Source: Bacteroidaceae bacterium (GTDB lineage Bacteria > Bacteroidota > Bacteroidia > Bacteroidales > Bacteroidaceae). From it: a stretch of 64,000 bases of DNA. The stretch is taken from assembly GCA_016284045.1 (NCBI GenBank), contig JAEEOB010000053.1, positions 1 through 64,000 on the forward strand. Direction: 5' to 3'. Below the pieces are notes generated by a model. It saw nothing but the letters and a program-made list of their open reading frames with translations, did not search any database and was not told the DNA's origin. The translations under genes and the position numbers were made by a program. The first letter of the stretch is position 1, and each line of letters opens with the position of its first letter. This document shows positions 8,301 through 18,400 of this stretch, in pieces.

Positions 8301-10457
8301 CTGACATTCGACAGAATAGACCCGAACGCACCGATGGTGGTGAAAGGTTCTGGAAACCTCGAACTGACCGCTACCAACACAACCGTCAAGGCTACTAACG
8401 GACTGGAGGCTGGTGTGCTCAAAGGCACATATACCAGCATCGTGGCGCCGGCAGGAAGCTATGTGCAGAAAGAGGCTACAAGAGCTGGATCTTTCTCTCC
8501 GATTCAAGGTGTGACATTCTATCAGGTGGCTGAAGGTGACGGACAGACAGTTTATCCGTTCCATGCATACGCCACTGGCGAGTCGCAGAACAACAACCAG
8601 CAGGAGGACATCACATTCGACCCGAACTTCCATATCTACCTCTGCTTCGGACAGTCGAACATGGAGGGCAACGCCGCTATCGAGGACCAGGACCGCCAGT
8701 ATGTCAACCCTCGCTTTAAAATGATGGCGGCAGTCAATATGAATTCGATGAACAGGACTGCAGGACAGTGGTACACGGCTTATCCGCCGCTCTGCCGCGA
8801 ATGGACAGGACTTACGCCTGCCGACTATTTCGGACGGACTATGGTGGAGAACCTGCCGGAGGAAATCAGCGTAGGTGTAATCAATGTTGCTGTAGGTGGA
8901 TGCTCCATCGAACTCTTCGACGAGGACCAGTGCGCAGGCATCATCGCCAACTCAGAGCAGTGGTTCAAGAACTACTGTGCTGAATACAACAACAACCCGT
9001 TCCGCACGCTAGTCAACATGGCGAAGGAGGCTCAGAAGGCGGGTGTCATCAAGGGTATCCTCCTCCATCAGGGATGCTCCAACAACAGCCAGAAAGACTG
9101 GCCAGTGAAGGTGAAGCGCGTGTATCTGCGACTGCTTCAGGAACTCGGACTCGAAGAGGAGGAGACACCGCTGCTCATTGGTGAGACACTCTCACAGGCA
9201 CAGGGTGGTGTATGCTGGGGACACAACAACGTCATCGCAAAGACGGAACCGGTCATCCCGAACTCTTACGTCATCTCATCTGCAGGATGCCCGGGTGCTT
9301 CCGACGGACTCCACTTCACCGCGCAGGGCTACCGTATGCTCGGCCAGCGTTATGCGGAGACCATGCTCCAGATTCTCGACGAGCATCATGAAATCGACTT
9401 CGACACATCAGAGACTTACTTCCCGCTCACGGAGGAGGCATTCAACCCGATGCTCTATCTGGAAGGAACTTTCCAGAAGTCAGGCGATGTCGTGAAATTC
9501 AACAGCACAGACAACGGAAACTTCGGAGGTTGGCGCTACCACGACGGCATCGACCTCTCTGCATACAACTATATCGTTGTGAAACTCAATCAGGCTACAA
9601 CAGGTAGCCCTGTGGTCAGAGTCTATGACACCGACGACTACCTCAATCCTTGCTACACATTCAATATGGGCAACAACCGCGAGGCAGTCATCGACCTCAG
9701 GCAGATGAAGACTGCAGCGGGAGCAACGGTTAACCCCGCACACCTTTATATGATCGGATTCGAGAATCAGAACGGTAAGTCAATTACTTTTGACAAGGTG
9801 TTCCTCTCTATGGACGGAGTGACTGATGTCAATGCACAGGAGCAACCACAACCCGACCTCAGGTCTTACACGCTGACCGTCACTGAGGCTGGGGTCTCCA
9901 CTTTGTACCTCGACTTCGATGCACTGATTCCTGACGATGCAGACTTCTTTATTGCAGCGGCTGTAAAGAGGGTGGATGGAACGACTGCATACCTGAAACG
10001 TATTAAGAACGGGATCATACCCGCTAATACGGGTGTTATGATATTCGCTAACCCGGGCAATTACGTTCTCAATGAGTCTGAAGTGGCACCGACTGAAATA
10101 GTACAATCCGCACTGCATGGTGTCACCGAAAGCACCTCTGTGTCAACGCTCTCACAGCTTGAGGGCGGGGCGGCTATCTATGTGCTCAGCCGTGGCACAC
10201 AGGAATACACCGGATTCAAGGTAGCTGGAGGAACAGTCAAGACCATCCCGGCTTACAAAGCTTATCTGCCGGTTGAGCAGACTGCCCTTGTGAAGACCAT
10301 CTATGTCACCTTCGACAACAACGAATCAACAGATATTCAGATGATAAACAATGATGAACTCAACGATGCCGAAATCTTCGACCTCAGCGGACGAAAAGTC
10401 TCCAGACCGCAGAAAGGCATCTACATCATCAACGGAAGGAAAGTTCTGATTAAATAG
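5307..10457 (+). CDS. Secreted double carbohydrate esterase CE1-(accessory modules)-CE6 with T9SS-type CTD
   Basis: 1716 aa with a signal peptide ending near ASA/F25. Residues 25-270 are a CE1-type alpha/beta hydrolase: nucleophile Ser131 in GFSMG, Asp182 or 183 in AYGDD, His250 in GGHWP. Residues about 276-1095 are accessory modules A, B (carrying a roughly 169-residue insertion at about 500-668), C, D (type 1) and E. Residues about 1103-1355 are a second esterase of the SGNH/CE6 (SASA, DUF303-like) family: Ser1117 in FGQSNMEG, Asp1333 and His1336 in DGLHFT. A further CBM-like beta domain (1365-1510), module F (1518-1670) and a CTD ending KGIYIINGRKVLIK follow. Known CE1 and CE6 members remove feruloyl or acetyl groups from xylan; the dual activity here is inferred. 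The 539-aa protein at 30009 has the same two catalytic domains joined directly. Extracellular or cell-surface location is expected through T9SS. Confidence 0.9.
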   Translation: MNRLLKHLFLCCAFFSLAFLNASAFQKDSLFINVNGGQRNIIMFTPNNVSNGLPLMIVTHGMNQNATYQYQGDRLYELIDSERFIIAYLNSSGGTWDIGGSNDLNYVNTVVDYVDNRFHINRNRLYWSGFSMGSMLIYHAIRSEIGKKFAAFAPCSGVLFSAQPWNERTTPVNLIHCHAYGDDVFNYNQYGIRDYVTHFATLDNANNYHKQQNVVPNAAQTGWVDGDKETWTGGTNGSEVELFSANSGGHWPTAAYKYEIWNFCKRFSLDGSGSQTATIANFDYDKYSGRYRVDFNDLTTGGSLQFDKSTGNLTLPAGQQGTLTLTFNGADFSNVSKIKVFRTGDDLFNTLTITNAAGNSVNSGGAFYTSKYDLNYTGYQANSSAVNTLVWYGNNETSAAKTMTLQEILINVDVMRASKKHERQLMQSEFGVWNSIAANATRTGDDSDMEYNIDQFIGGYGTIYGNGNVRALSYADLSKYGKLRIYGDDGLYVRALFNRVSDTATNSGGGYSPDVTYTDPANLNGKTFAIVRNGSALYGTDNQNAAFAEYETAFTSSNTGYLFKAESVTVNGGSYYRLRLITPQGGEYSIWGSPGYLNANGWCCFILGLNDQNGQDLENGAVWDIKYVAGQGMTLKNVGTGNYLTDASQGSTSPAYWTLCTIKEGSNDGFIEKAGNITDGVFEIDLASVGQFAHMNALKVGGGSGTVWSVTVTDESDPMDYYITGKYYIADNLKSALSDLSATNYDATGLTNSSAVALNTANKNALIYVNNASKLSNSANVVVKNGDSYSSSNIVLIDGMTAAQTDRPGAYFPGGSVKSGNATWADAGNGSYAFHWSAGTQAEVQIFNYIIERQGYNHLVVETTSFTKPWGVRFYDVDGNKITEQGYWAAQHDGNLIKDIDIDALFAANGVSNKRSTLTMIRLYNISDEEGEVVVKASYLCNSTADCIYPFYAPYDIAAASAKLTTSIPEEGFTTLTTPFAASMPSGFTSYALLEDNVLTFDRIDPNAPMVVKGSGNLELTATNTTVKATNGLEAGVLKGTYTSIVAPAGSYVQKEATRAGSFSPIQGVTFYQVAEGDGQTVYPFHAYATGESQNNNQQEDITFDPNFHIYLCFGQSNMEGNAAIEDQDRQYVNPRFKMMAAVNMNSMNRTAGQWYTAYPPLCREWTGLTPADYFGRTMVENLPEEISVGVINVAVGGCSIELFDEDQCAGIIANSEQWFKNYCAEYNNNPFRTLVNMAKEAQKAGVIKGILLHQGCSNNSQKDWPVKVKRVYLRLLQELGLEEEETPLLIGETLSQAQGGVCWGHNNVIAKTEPVIPNSYVISSAGCPGASDGLHFTAQGYRMLGQRYAETMLQILDEHHEIDFDTSETYFPLTEEAFNPMLYLEGTFQKSGDVVKFNSTDNGNFGGWRYHDGIDLSAYNYIVVKLNQATTGSPVVRVYDTDDYLNPCYTFNMGNNREAVIDLRQMKTAAGATVNPAHLYMIGFENQNGKSITFDKVFLSMDGVTDVNAQEQPQPDLRSYTLTVTEAGVSTLYLDFDALIPDDADFFIAAAVKRVDGTTAYLKRIKNGIIPANTGVMIFANPGNYVLNESEVAPTEIVQSALHGVTESTSVSTLSQLEGGAAIYVLSRGTQEYTGFKVAGGTVKTIPAYKAYLPVEQTALVKTIYVTFDNNESTDIQMINNDELNDAEIFDLSGRKVSRPQKGIYIINGRKVLIK

Positions 10458-10470
10458 CCTATTTTATGCT

Positions 10471-10513
10471 TATAAAATCCTATATCATCCTATAATATCT
10501 TATAAAATCTCCA
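10471..10513. repeat. Short degenerate 10-bp repeat, about four copies
   Basis: Four consecutive 10-bp units of the form YTATAAWATC (10471-10510) directly follow the CE1-CE6 gene. They match the 10-bp repeat array that follows the second CE1-CE6 gene (31711-31930). Confidence 0.65.
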
Positions 10514-10531
10514 AAAAATAATAACATAAAA

Positions 10532-10726
10532 ATGAAAAAGTTTTATTCAAAGCCAACGGCTACCGTGGAACTCATTACTATGCGTTATAACATGATGGAA
10601 GAGACAGCAAAGGAAGTGCTTGCGAAAAAACGTGACACAGAGGATGAGGAAGAATTTGAGTTGGAAGAAGAAGAGGAGTTCGGCGCGTTTATCATGAGTC
10701 AACAGGGTGATAGTCCGTTATGGTAA
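10532..10726 (+). CDS. Second small acidic 64-aa protein ending in Leu-Trp
   Basis: 64 aa, MKK-Y--P at the start and SPLW at the end. It has a very acidic run in the middle (FELEEEEEFG region) and no signal peptide. Length, N-terminal pattern and terminal LW match the gene at 4599 although the central sequence differs. It lies 74 bp after the CE1-CE6 gene. Unlike the first copy it has no SD; the region before the ATG is A-rich. Function unknown; the paired arrangement behind large secreted proteins supports a real gene. Confidence 0.55.
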   Translation: MKKFYSKPTATVELITMRYNMMEETAKEVLAKKRDTEDEEEFELEEEEEFGAFIMSQQGDSPLW

Positions 10727-10928
10727 GTGTTTGTTCAGATCTTGGATGTCTGCAGGCCTTCGAGCCGCAGACTCCCATGACCTGACAACTTACAACTCCA
10801 TTTGAATAAAATTAGTATGCAATCAAAATCCTAAGCATCATGAGTGTCTATGTGAATAAGTAAATAAACTTTTCACTTTTCACTATTCACTATTCGCTTT
10901 TCACTTAAATATCAAACACCTTAATAAT
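10727..10928 (+). repeat. Intergenic region with TTCACTATTCAC-type array
   Basis: An array of TTCAC(T/A)TTT and TTCACTATT units runs 10870-10907, preceded by AAGTAAATAAAC and ending about 20 bp before the GH5 start. The same element lies before the GH30 gene (23427-23447), before the compact CE1-CE6 gene (29924-29979) and beside the protease gene (51456-51540). No promoter was assigned. Confidence 0.6.
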
Positions 10929-13900
10929 ATGATTAACTTTATTAAATATCTTTGCTGTCTGGTGTTCTTGCTCCTGCCATTTAAGGCAAGCGCACAAAGC
11001 TACCGCTTTGGAACAACACCGGCACTCCACGTTGAGGGCAATAAGCTGAAAGACCCTAACGGAGGCACTGTGACACTACATGGTGTCATGGACACACCCA
11101 GCCCCTATTTCAACAGCTACAGATGGGGACAGTGGTGGGGTGGTTTCACCGATGAGGCGGTCACCAGATGCCGTGATTATTTCGATAAAATCACTACGGC
11201 AATCACACAACCTTCAAGAGGTACTTACTGCAACCTCTTCAGACTCCATCTCGATCCGTGCTGGACCAATACAGGCAATACTACCGGTGAGGACGATATC
11301 AGCAAGTTCTCTGCCGACAGACTCCGGACTTATCTCAATTCTTTGTATATCCCTATTGCTGTCAATGCCGTCAGCAAAGGACTCTATGTCATCATACGAC
11401 CCCCGGGAGTATTCCCGCAGGAGGTCAACGTCGGGGGTGAATACAACAACTACCTGATGACGGTATGGGACATTGTGTCGAACAATGCCACACTTAAACA
11501 ATACAGCGGACAGATCTCTCTTGAGCTCGGGAACGAGCCGGTCAGAGTGAAAAACCGCTATGGACAGGATGACTCGGCTGCACTTCACGATTTCTTCCAG
11601 CCTATCGTCAACAAAATCCGACAGAACGGATTCAACGGAATTTTATGGATTCCTGGCACTGGGTGGCAGAGTAATTACAGGGATTATGTGAGCCATCCCA
11701 TTTCTGATTCACGTAATAACTATGGTTATGCCGTTCACGACTATGTGGGGTGGTATAACGGCGACAACTCAGGTTACGCCGACTGGAGACTCAACAACTA
11801 TATCAACCAGTTCCACACGCAGGTGCCGGTTATCGACAACTATCCGATCGTCATCACGGAGGTGGACTGGAGCCCGGAGAACAGCAGTTCGGGACACACT
11901 GATGAGCACGGAAACTGGGTGAATGGTAACTTCGGAACATGGGCTACTGGTACTACTTCCAACTGGGGAAGACTCTATAAAGGACTCCTCGACCACTACC
12001 CGGAAAATATCTCAATGACCCTTTCGGGTACCGACTGCTATCTTGATGTTGAAGCGTATCTCAACAACGGAACAATCAGACCGGCATTTACTACTGCCAT
12101 GCAGCAGAAAGGATTTGCTGACGCATGGGAGGCTTGTAGCGGGGCGTGCTTCCAGTGGTATAAGCAATGGGGAGATGCACAGATGAATGGAGGTGGAGGT
12201 GGTATCGCTTCTTTCACACCCGACCAGAAGACCGGACGCTATTATGTGAATTTCAACGACCTCTCTGTCAGTGGAAACCTCTCATTCGACAGAAATACAG
12301 GTGTGCTGTCACTCCCTGCAGGACAGAGCGGTAAGTTGACGCTTACGTTCAACGGGGCGAACTTCTCGAACGTGTCTTTGATTAAGATGTCAAGTACGGG
12401 TGATGACATCTTCAACTCACTCATGATAAAGAATTCAGCCAATAATTCCGTCAATACCGACGGAGGTGCGTTTTATACTAGCAAATATCTGCTGAACTAC
12501 ACCAAATACCAGGGTAACAGTGCGTCTGTGGCTACGCTTGAATGGGAGGGAACTAACAACGGTTCTGCAACCAAGACAATGACTCTCCAGCAAATCCTCA
12601 TCCAGGTGGATGTGATGTGGGCTACTCAGAAACATGAGAAACCGCTCGCACAGAGTGAGTTCGGTGTGTGGAACGACATCACAGCAAACGCAGTAAGGAC
12701 GGGTGATGACTCAGATATGCAACTCAACCTCAATGAGTTTATCGCTGGATATGGAACGATTTACGGAAACGGCAGCGTACTCTCACACAACTACGCCGAC
12801 CTCACCAAATACAGCAAGCTGCGTGTCTATGGCGACAACGGACTCCTTGTACGTGCGCTCTTCAACCGCACTTCCGATGAGGAGACCAGTGGAAACGGAG
12901 GACTGCAGCCTTACATCGAATATACCAATCCGGCACAGCTCGCCGGTAAGACATTTGCCATCGTACGTGGTGGAAATGCGCTTTATGGTACGGAAGCGCA
13001 GAACTTGGCATTCGACAGCTATGCAAATGCTTTCTCAAGCGCCAATACCGGCTATCTCTTCAAAGCGGAGAGCGTGACCGTCAACGGAGGCAACTATTAT
13101 CTCCTCCGATTGATTACGCCAGCGGGAGATGAATACAGCGTATTTGGAGGACCGGGATATCTCAACTCACAGCCTACGGACGGATGGTGCAGCTTCATCC
13201 TCGGACTGAACGGTAATCAAGAGAACCCACACACCAATGGACAGGATCTCGATAATGGTGCTGTTTGGGATATCAAGTATGTTGACGGACAGGGCATGAC
13301 TATCAAGAATGTCGGAACTGGTCGTTATCTCACCAATGCAGGACCTGCTAACAGCGAGACGCCGGTTTATTGGACTTTATGCACACTCAAGGAGCAGACA
13401 AATACTAACCTCATTGAGAAAGCGGGTGAAATTGCTGACGGGGTATTTGAGGTGGACCTCAAAACGCTCGGTGAATTCGCTCACCTCAATGCGCTCAAAG
13501 TGGGCGGAGGAAGCGGTTCGGCTTGGCGTGTTATGGTGGTTGACGACACACAGGTGATGGACTACAGCATCGCAGGTAAGGTTTATGTGGAAGACAACCT
13601 CAAAGCAGCACTCAACGACATTTCTGCTACAAACTACGACGCAACGGGGCTTACGAATACTTCAGCCGTAGCACTCAACACGGCTAACAAGAACGCGCTC
13701 ATCTATGTCAACAACGCATCTAAGCTATCCAACTCCGCTAATGTGGTGGTGAAGAACGGCGACAGCTATTCAGCATCCAACATTGTGCTTACCGACGGAG
13801 TGGCGGCTGCGAAGGGACAGAGAGCGTATGCGGCTTTGGGAGGAGGCACAACAGAGAATGCCACATGGGCTGAGTCCAATGGGAATTATATATTTGAATG

Positions 13901-15338
13901 GGCTTCAGGTGCCTCCGGGCAGTGGGTGGAAATCATGCACTGGGTGTATATCACAGAACAGAATCATGGATGCCAATATAAATACCTTTTGATTGACACG
14001 GAGGAATTCACCAGCAAATGGGGTGTGCAGTTCCTCGACGGAGACGGCAATGTGTTGGCAAAACAGGAATATTGGGCATCAATGGAACAAGGTGGAACCA
14101 AAAAAATCTTAAATATTGATGCTTTGTTCGCTGCTGCGGGTAACACGGCCAAACGGGGTAATCTGACGAAAATCCGACTTTATAATTTTGATGCTAACAG
14201 CGGTGGAAAGGTGGTCGTAAAGCAGGCTTATCTATATAACGAACCTACTGAAAACGTCTATCCCTTCTATGCACCTTATGACATCGCTGCGGCTTCTGCA
14301 AAACTGACTACCAGTATTGGTGATGACGGATTCACACTACTCACCACACCGTTTGCGGCAAACATGCCAAGCGGATTCTCTTCATACGCACTGCTTGAGA
14401 ACGAGGTGCTTTCCTTCGACTGGATTGACGCAAACCGTCCGATGATTGTCAAGGGTACTGGCGACCTGGAGCTGACGGCTACCAATACCACTGTGAAAGC
14501 TACCGATGCTCTTGAGGCTGGTGTGCTGAAGGGCGTTTATTCACCTACTGTTGTCGCTGCAGGCAACTATGTGCAGAAAGAAGCTACAAGAGCCGATTCG
14601 TTCAGCCCGACTGAAGGAGTGACACTTTACGTCGTGACTGAAGGAGCTGAACCTACCATCTATCCGTTCCATGCATACGCCACACAGGAAGTGGTCATCA
14701 ACAACAACGACGATCCCGATCCTATCGAATATGAACCGTATGAACTTACTGTCTCAGGAGCTGGTGTCGCTACACTGTACCTCCCGTTCGACGCAGTTAT
14801 CCCGGATGCTGACTTCATCGCAGCAGCGGCTGTCAAATCCATGTCGGGTTCTACAGCTAACCTTAGAGAGGTTAAACGGGGCATCATTCCTGCAAACACT
14901 GGTGTCATGATTTTCGCTAACCCGGGAAAATATACTTTCGTGCCTTCGGAAGTGCCTGCTACTGAGAATGTGCAGAGCATCCTCCACGGTGTGCTTGTTG
15001 ACACGCCTGTCAACACGCTCAAGGAACAGGAGGGTGGTGCCAACATCTATGTGCTCAGCCGCGGTATCGAGGAATACACAGGTTTCAAAATCGTGGGCAG
15101 CACGGTGAAGAACATTCCTGCGTTCAGAGCTTACCTCACCATGCCGGCTGACAGCGAGGTTAAGGAAATCAAGGTGTCGTTCGGTGGACAGGTGCCTACT
15201 GGCATCGACGATGTGAAGGCTATCCTTGAAGATGCCAACTCGAACAACACCGGCATCTATGACCTTAGCGGACGTCGTGTCGATAACCCCACAAAGGGCA
15301 TATACATCATCAACGGTAAGAAAGTCATCATTAAATAA
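10929..15338 (+). CDS. Secreted GH5 glycoside hydrolase with accessory modules and T9SS-type CTD
   Basis: 1469 aa with a signal peptide MINFIKYLCCLVFLLLPF..ASA. Residues about 24-410 are a GH5-type (alpha/beta)8 catalytic domain: acid/base Glu203 in LELGNEP and nucleophile Glu311 in VITEVDWS. Modules A (425-575), B (575-877, interrupted by a roughly 180-residue insertion at about 648-827), C, D (type 2), E and F follow. The CTD ends KGIYIINGKKVIIK. The locus suggests a xylan-backbone endo-activity, but GH5 also covers cellulases and mannanases and I cannot fix the subfamily. Modules B, C and E are closest to those of the preceding CE1-CE6 protein, including long identical DNA runs (for example around 7650-7676 and 13744-13772), while module D is closest to the GH98 protein. 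A surface or extracellular location is expected. Confidence 0.9.
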   Translation: MINFIKYLCCLVFLLLPFKASAQSYRFGTTPALHVEGNKLKDPNGGTVTLHGVMDTPSPYFNSYRWGQWWGGFTDEAVTRCRDYFDKITTAITQPSRGTYCNLFRLHLDPCWTNTGNTTGEDDISKFSADRLRTYLNSLYIPIAVNAVSKGLYVIIRPPGVFPQEVNVGGEYNNYLMTVWDIVSNNATLKQYSGQISLELGNEPVRVKNRYGQDDSAALHDFFQPIVNKIRQNGFNGILWIPGTGWQSNYRDYVSHPISDSRNNYGYAVHDYVGWYNGDNSGYADWRLNNYINQFHTQVPVIDNYPIVITEVDWSPENSSSGHTDEHGNWVNGNFGTWATGTTSNWGRLYKGLLDHYPENISMTLSGTDCYLDVEAYLNNGTIRPAFTTAMQQKGFADAWEACSGACFQWYKQWGDAQMNGGGGGIASFTPDQKTGRYYVNFNDLSVSGNLSFDRNTGVLSLPAGQSGKLTLTFNGANFSNVSLIKMSSTGDDIFNSLMIKNSANNSVNTDGGAFYTSKYLLNYTKYQGNSASVATLEWEGTNNGSATKTMTLQQILIQVDVMWATQKHEKPLAQSEFGVWNDITANAVRTGDDSDMQLNLNEFIAGYGTIYGNGSVLSHNYADLTKYSKLRVYGDNGLLVRALFNRTSDEETSGNGGLQPYIEYTNPAQLAGKTFAIVRGGNALYGTEAQNLAFDSYANAFSSANTGYLFKAESVTVNGGNYYLLRLITPAGDEYSVFGGPGYLNSQPTDGWCSFILGLNGNQENPHTNGQDLDNGAVWDIKYVDGQGMTIKNVGTGRYLTNAGPANSETPVYWTLCTLKEQTNTNLIEKAGEIADGVFEVDLKTLGEFAHLNALKVGGGSGSAWRVMVVDDTQVMDYSIAGKVYVEDNLKAALNDISATNYDATGLTNTSAVALNTANKNALIYVNNASKLSNSANVVVKNGDSYSASNIVLTDGVAAAKGQRAYAALGGGTTENATWAESNGNYIFEWASGASGQWVEIMHWVYITEQNHGCQYKYLLIDTEEFTSKWGVQFLDGDGNVLAKQEYWASMEQGGTKKILNIDALFAAAGNTAKRGNLTKIRLYNFDANSGGKVVVKQAYLYNEPTENVYPFYAPYDIAAASAKLTTSIGDDGFTLLTTPFAANMPSGFSSYALLENEVLSFDWIDANRPMIVKGTGDLELTATNTTVKATDALEAGVLKGVYSPTVVAAGNYVQKEATRADSFSPTEGVTLYVVTEGAEPTIYPFHAYATQEVVINNNDDPDPIEYEPYELTVSGAGVATLYLPFDAVIPDADFIAAAAVKSMSGSTANLREVKRGIIPANTGVMIFANPGKYTFVPSEVPATENVQSILHGVLVDTPVNTLKEQEGGANIYVLSRGIEEYTGFKIVGSTVKNIPAFRAYLTMPADSEVKEIKVSFGGQVPTGIDDVKAILEDANSNNTGIYDLSGRRVDNPTKGIYIINGKKVIIK

Positions 15339-15356
15339 TCAGATATTTAGATAATT

Positions 15357-15382
15357 AGTGGAGAGCATCAGTGCTCTCCACT
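15357..15382 (+). terminator. Hairpin after the GH5 gene
   Basis: AGTGGAGAGCA (15357-15367) pairs perfectly with TGCTCTCCACT (15372-15382) around a TCAG loop, 18 bp after the stop codon. There is no T run after it, as with several other hairpins in this window, so termination is likely but not certain. Confidence 0.6.
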
Positions 15383-15401
15383 AAAAATAATCTTCCTCTT
15401 C

Positions 15402-15450
15402 TGCTTTCATGTACGCGGCAGTCGTCTGCCGCACTACAGGCCGGCGAAGC
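15402..15450 (+). promoter_or_regulatory. Leader hairpin element before GH98, repeated from the CE1-CE6 leader
   Basis: GCGGCAG (15415-15421) and CTGCCGC (15426-15432) form a stem with a TCGT loop. The flank CTTTCATGTA and a following GGCGAAGCACGG are shared with the region before the gene at 5307 (hairpin 5236-5253). The element precedes the GH98 start by about 65 bp. It may be a mobile hairpin repeat or a leader RNA structure. Confidence 0.5.
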
Positions 15451-15495
15451 ACGGCCAACCACTCCCGAATCAATCAACCAAAAAAACAATACACA

Positions 15496-18400
15496 ATGAA
15501 AAAATTACTTTTTACATTAACGCTCATCATCGCCGCATTGTCTGTCAATGCGCAGAGCAGGAGGCCGATTGACCCTCAGCATCCGATGTGGCTCATACAT
15601 GTCGATGCATGGAATTATCCGGACCCTCAGCAGATTATCGACCTAATACCAGAAGATATTAAGCCATACGTCTGCATCAACTTATCCTTATCTTGTGCTT
15701 ACAACACCAGCACCGGATATCACCAGAAGCCTGAGAACGCTGTGCTCACTTTCAAATCATGGGCATCCGTTTGCTGCCAGAACAACGTATGGTTCATGCT
15801 ACAGCATGCCAGCGGCGGACATTGTCATATCAAAGACAACGACCTCGACACGTTTGAGTATTTCTTCTCACATTACAAGAATTTCCTTGGATGGAACTAC
15901 GCTGAGCAGTTCTGGGGATTCGGAGAAGCTGGAGATGAGTATTCCATGACTGATGAGTCCCGCATAGCGCTGTTCGCCAAACTTGTGCCCATGTCGCATA
16001 AATATGGAGGACTGCTTTGTGTCAGCTTCTGCGGAAACATCTATTCTCATCCGCTCAATCCGATGGCAATGATGAAGCGTAACAGCGACTTGCTCAACGC
16101 ATGTAGGCAGTATCCGGAGGCGATTCTCTGGTGCTATAAATACACAACGGCTGCATGCTGGTACAACAACGAGAGTGTTTGCCTCGGACCGTTTGTCAGC
16201 GGACTGGCAAAGAACTACGGTCTCCGCTACGACAACTGCGGATGGGACGGAGCCACCGACGGTTATGAGAAAGCAAAATATGGTAGTTCACGTTCAAACC
16301 GTACATACCCTGAATCGGTCGGTATCGGACCGGTGCTCGACCAAATCGTAAACAACGGGGCATGTGTCTTCGACGGACCGGAGCTTATCTGGACTCAGTG
16401 TTTTAGGGAGACAAATGCCACGTCTTCAGATGGATACCGGCACAGAAACTGGGGCACTTACACGCAGTTCGACAACATCTGGGTGGATATGTTCAGGAAA
16501 ATGCTCGACGGTACCATCCATATAGCTACAAGAGACGAAGTGGTTGACCGCACCAAGATTGTGGTCGTGCAGAACTTCCCCATTGCACAGGAAGATGGTT
16601 ACTGGCAGAAATGGAAGGCATACGCCACAAAGGATGATATGTACGACGGACTGTATAAGCAGAACGACCCTTTGAACTATCAGTCGGGAAATAAAGACCA
16701 GAACTGGCTCTTCTTCAAGAAGACCGGACGGTATCAGGCAATACCTGTGGTCAACGGACTCTATGACTCCAAGGCACAGAGCATACCCGTGAAGGTCAAC
16801 CAGACCGACATCGTCTCTGGTAACGTCTGGGGTAATGTGAACACAAAAGTCAGTCAGTTCAACCAGTATTACCCGGAGGAATACACGGGTGACCTCTTCG
16901 CATCACGCCATAAGAATGAATGGGTGGTGTATTACCCCTTCTCTTATTATTACAACTATGAGAAGACGGCAAGTGCCTCGATGAACCTCAAATACAACAC
17001 CTGCTCGAAGATGGACATCACCATGCAGAAGTTCGATGCGGGTGTGGTCAAGGAATTTTCCGACCATCTTGACATCTATCTCAACAACTTCCGTACCGAT
17101 ACAACCACCATCAAGACGGCTACCATCAAAATAACTGGAGCATCTTCCAAACCGTCATATACTTACAAGAACCGTTCAAACAATAACAATATCAGTGGAG
17201 GCCTGAATATCTCTGAGAACTGGAGCAATAATGTCTATACGCTCACCGTGAAGCACATGGGACCGGTGGATATAAAGCTCAACTGCCGTGGAAATGGAAC
17301 AGGAAAGAGTACAGATTACCTTTCCGACAATGTGCTTACTCCTGTGCAGCCGGAATCCAATTATTACGGTCCGCTTATCACCGAGGCTGAGGTGATGGAC
17401 ACGAAAAATGTGTCGCAAATTGTGACGGATGCTTACCCACAGCAGAACAGCATTCACAACCATTCAGGTCTTGGTTTCGTGATGATGGGCACTAATTCAA
17501 GTGCTGCAATCAGAGCCAATGTTAAGACAAATAAGGCGGGAAATTACTATGTGAAATTCCGCTATTCGGCTCCAAATGGTGGCATGACTAACTATCGTCT
17601 CTGCATCGACAGCGAGTCCAACGAGGTGGGAACAGTCTCTTTCAACAACACAGGCTCTTACAGCACATGGCAGGAGACTTCAAACACAGTCAATCTCTCT
17701 GCTGGTTCACACAAGATTTACCTTAAGGCTGTTGCAGGTGGAAACAACCTCGCTATCGACCAGGTGACAGTCGTTCCAACTGACTATCAGGAGACTATCA
17801 TCACAGGAGATGCGGCTCAGTTTAATTACGACCAGCAGACTGGACGATACATCACCAATCTTGGATATCTCACACCGGGAGGCGACCTGCAGTTCGACAG
17901 TTCTACTGGTGTTATCACTTTGCCGGCGGGTAAGAGCGGAACGCTGACACTTACGTTCAACGGAGCGGACTTCTCAAATGTGTCGCAGGTGAAGATGTCG
18001 CACACTGGAGATGATATTTTCTCTACTCTGACAATCAACAAGACATCTGGAACGGCCATCAACAACAACGGTGCCTTCTGGACCAGTAAGTACGACTTGA
18101 ACTACACGAATTATCAGTCTGAGAGCTCAAGCATCAAGAACCTCGTCTGGGCTGGAACAAACAATGATTCACAGGCAAAGACCATGACAATCGGACAGCT
18201 GCTCATTCAGGTCGATGTGATGCGTGCGGGAAAGAAGCATGAACAAGAACTCGGAAGCGGAGAGTTCAAAGTCTGGACCGGACCGGGTGCAAATGCCACA
18301 TCGACCAGCGATAATCCGGATATGACTTACAACATCAATGAGGTGCTTGGTGCCTACGGAGTCGTCTATGGCGCGGCAGGAGTTCTGGCTAACCAGTATG

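Noticed and set aside
15409..15495. Upstream start at 15409 for the GH98 gene
   Set aside because: It lies before the leader hairpin, and the resulting 29-residue extension would precede a perfect signal peptide.
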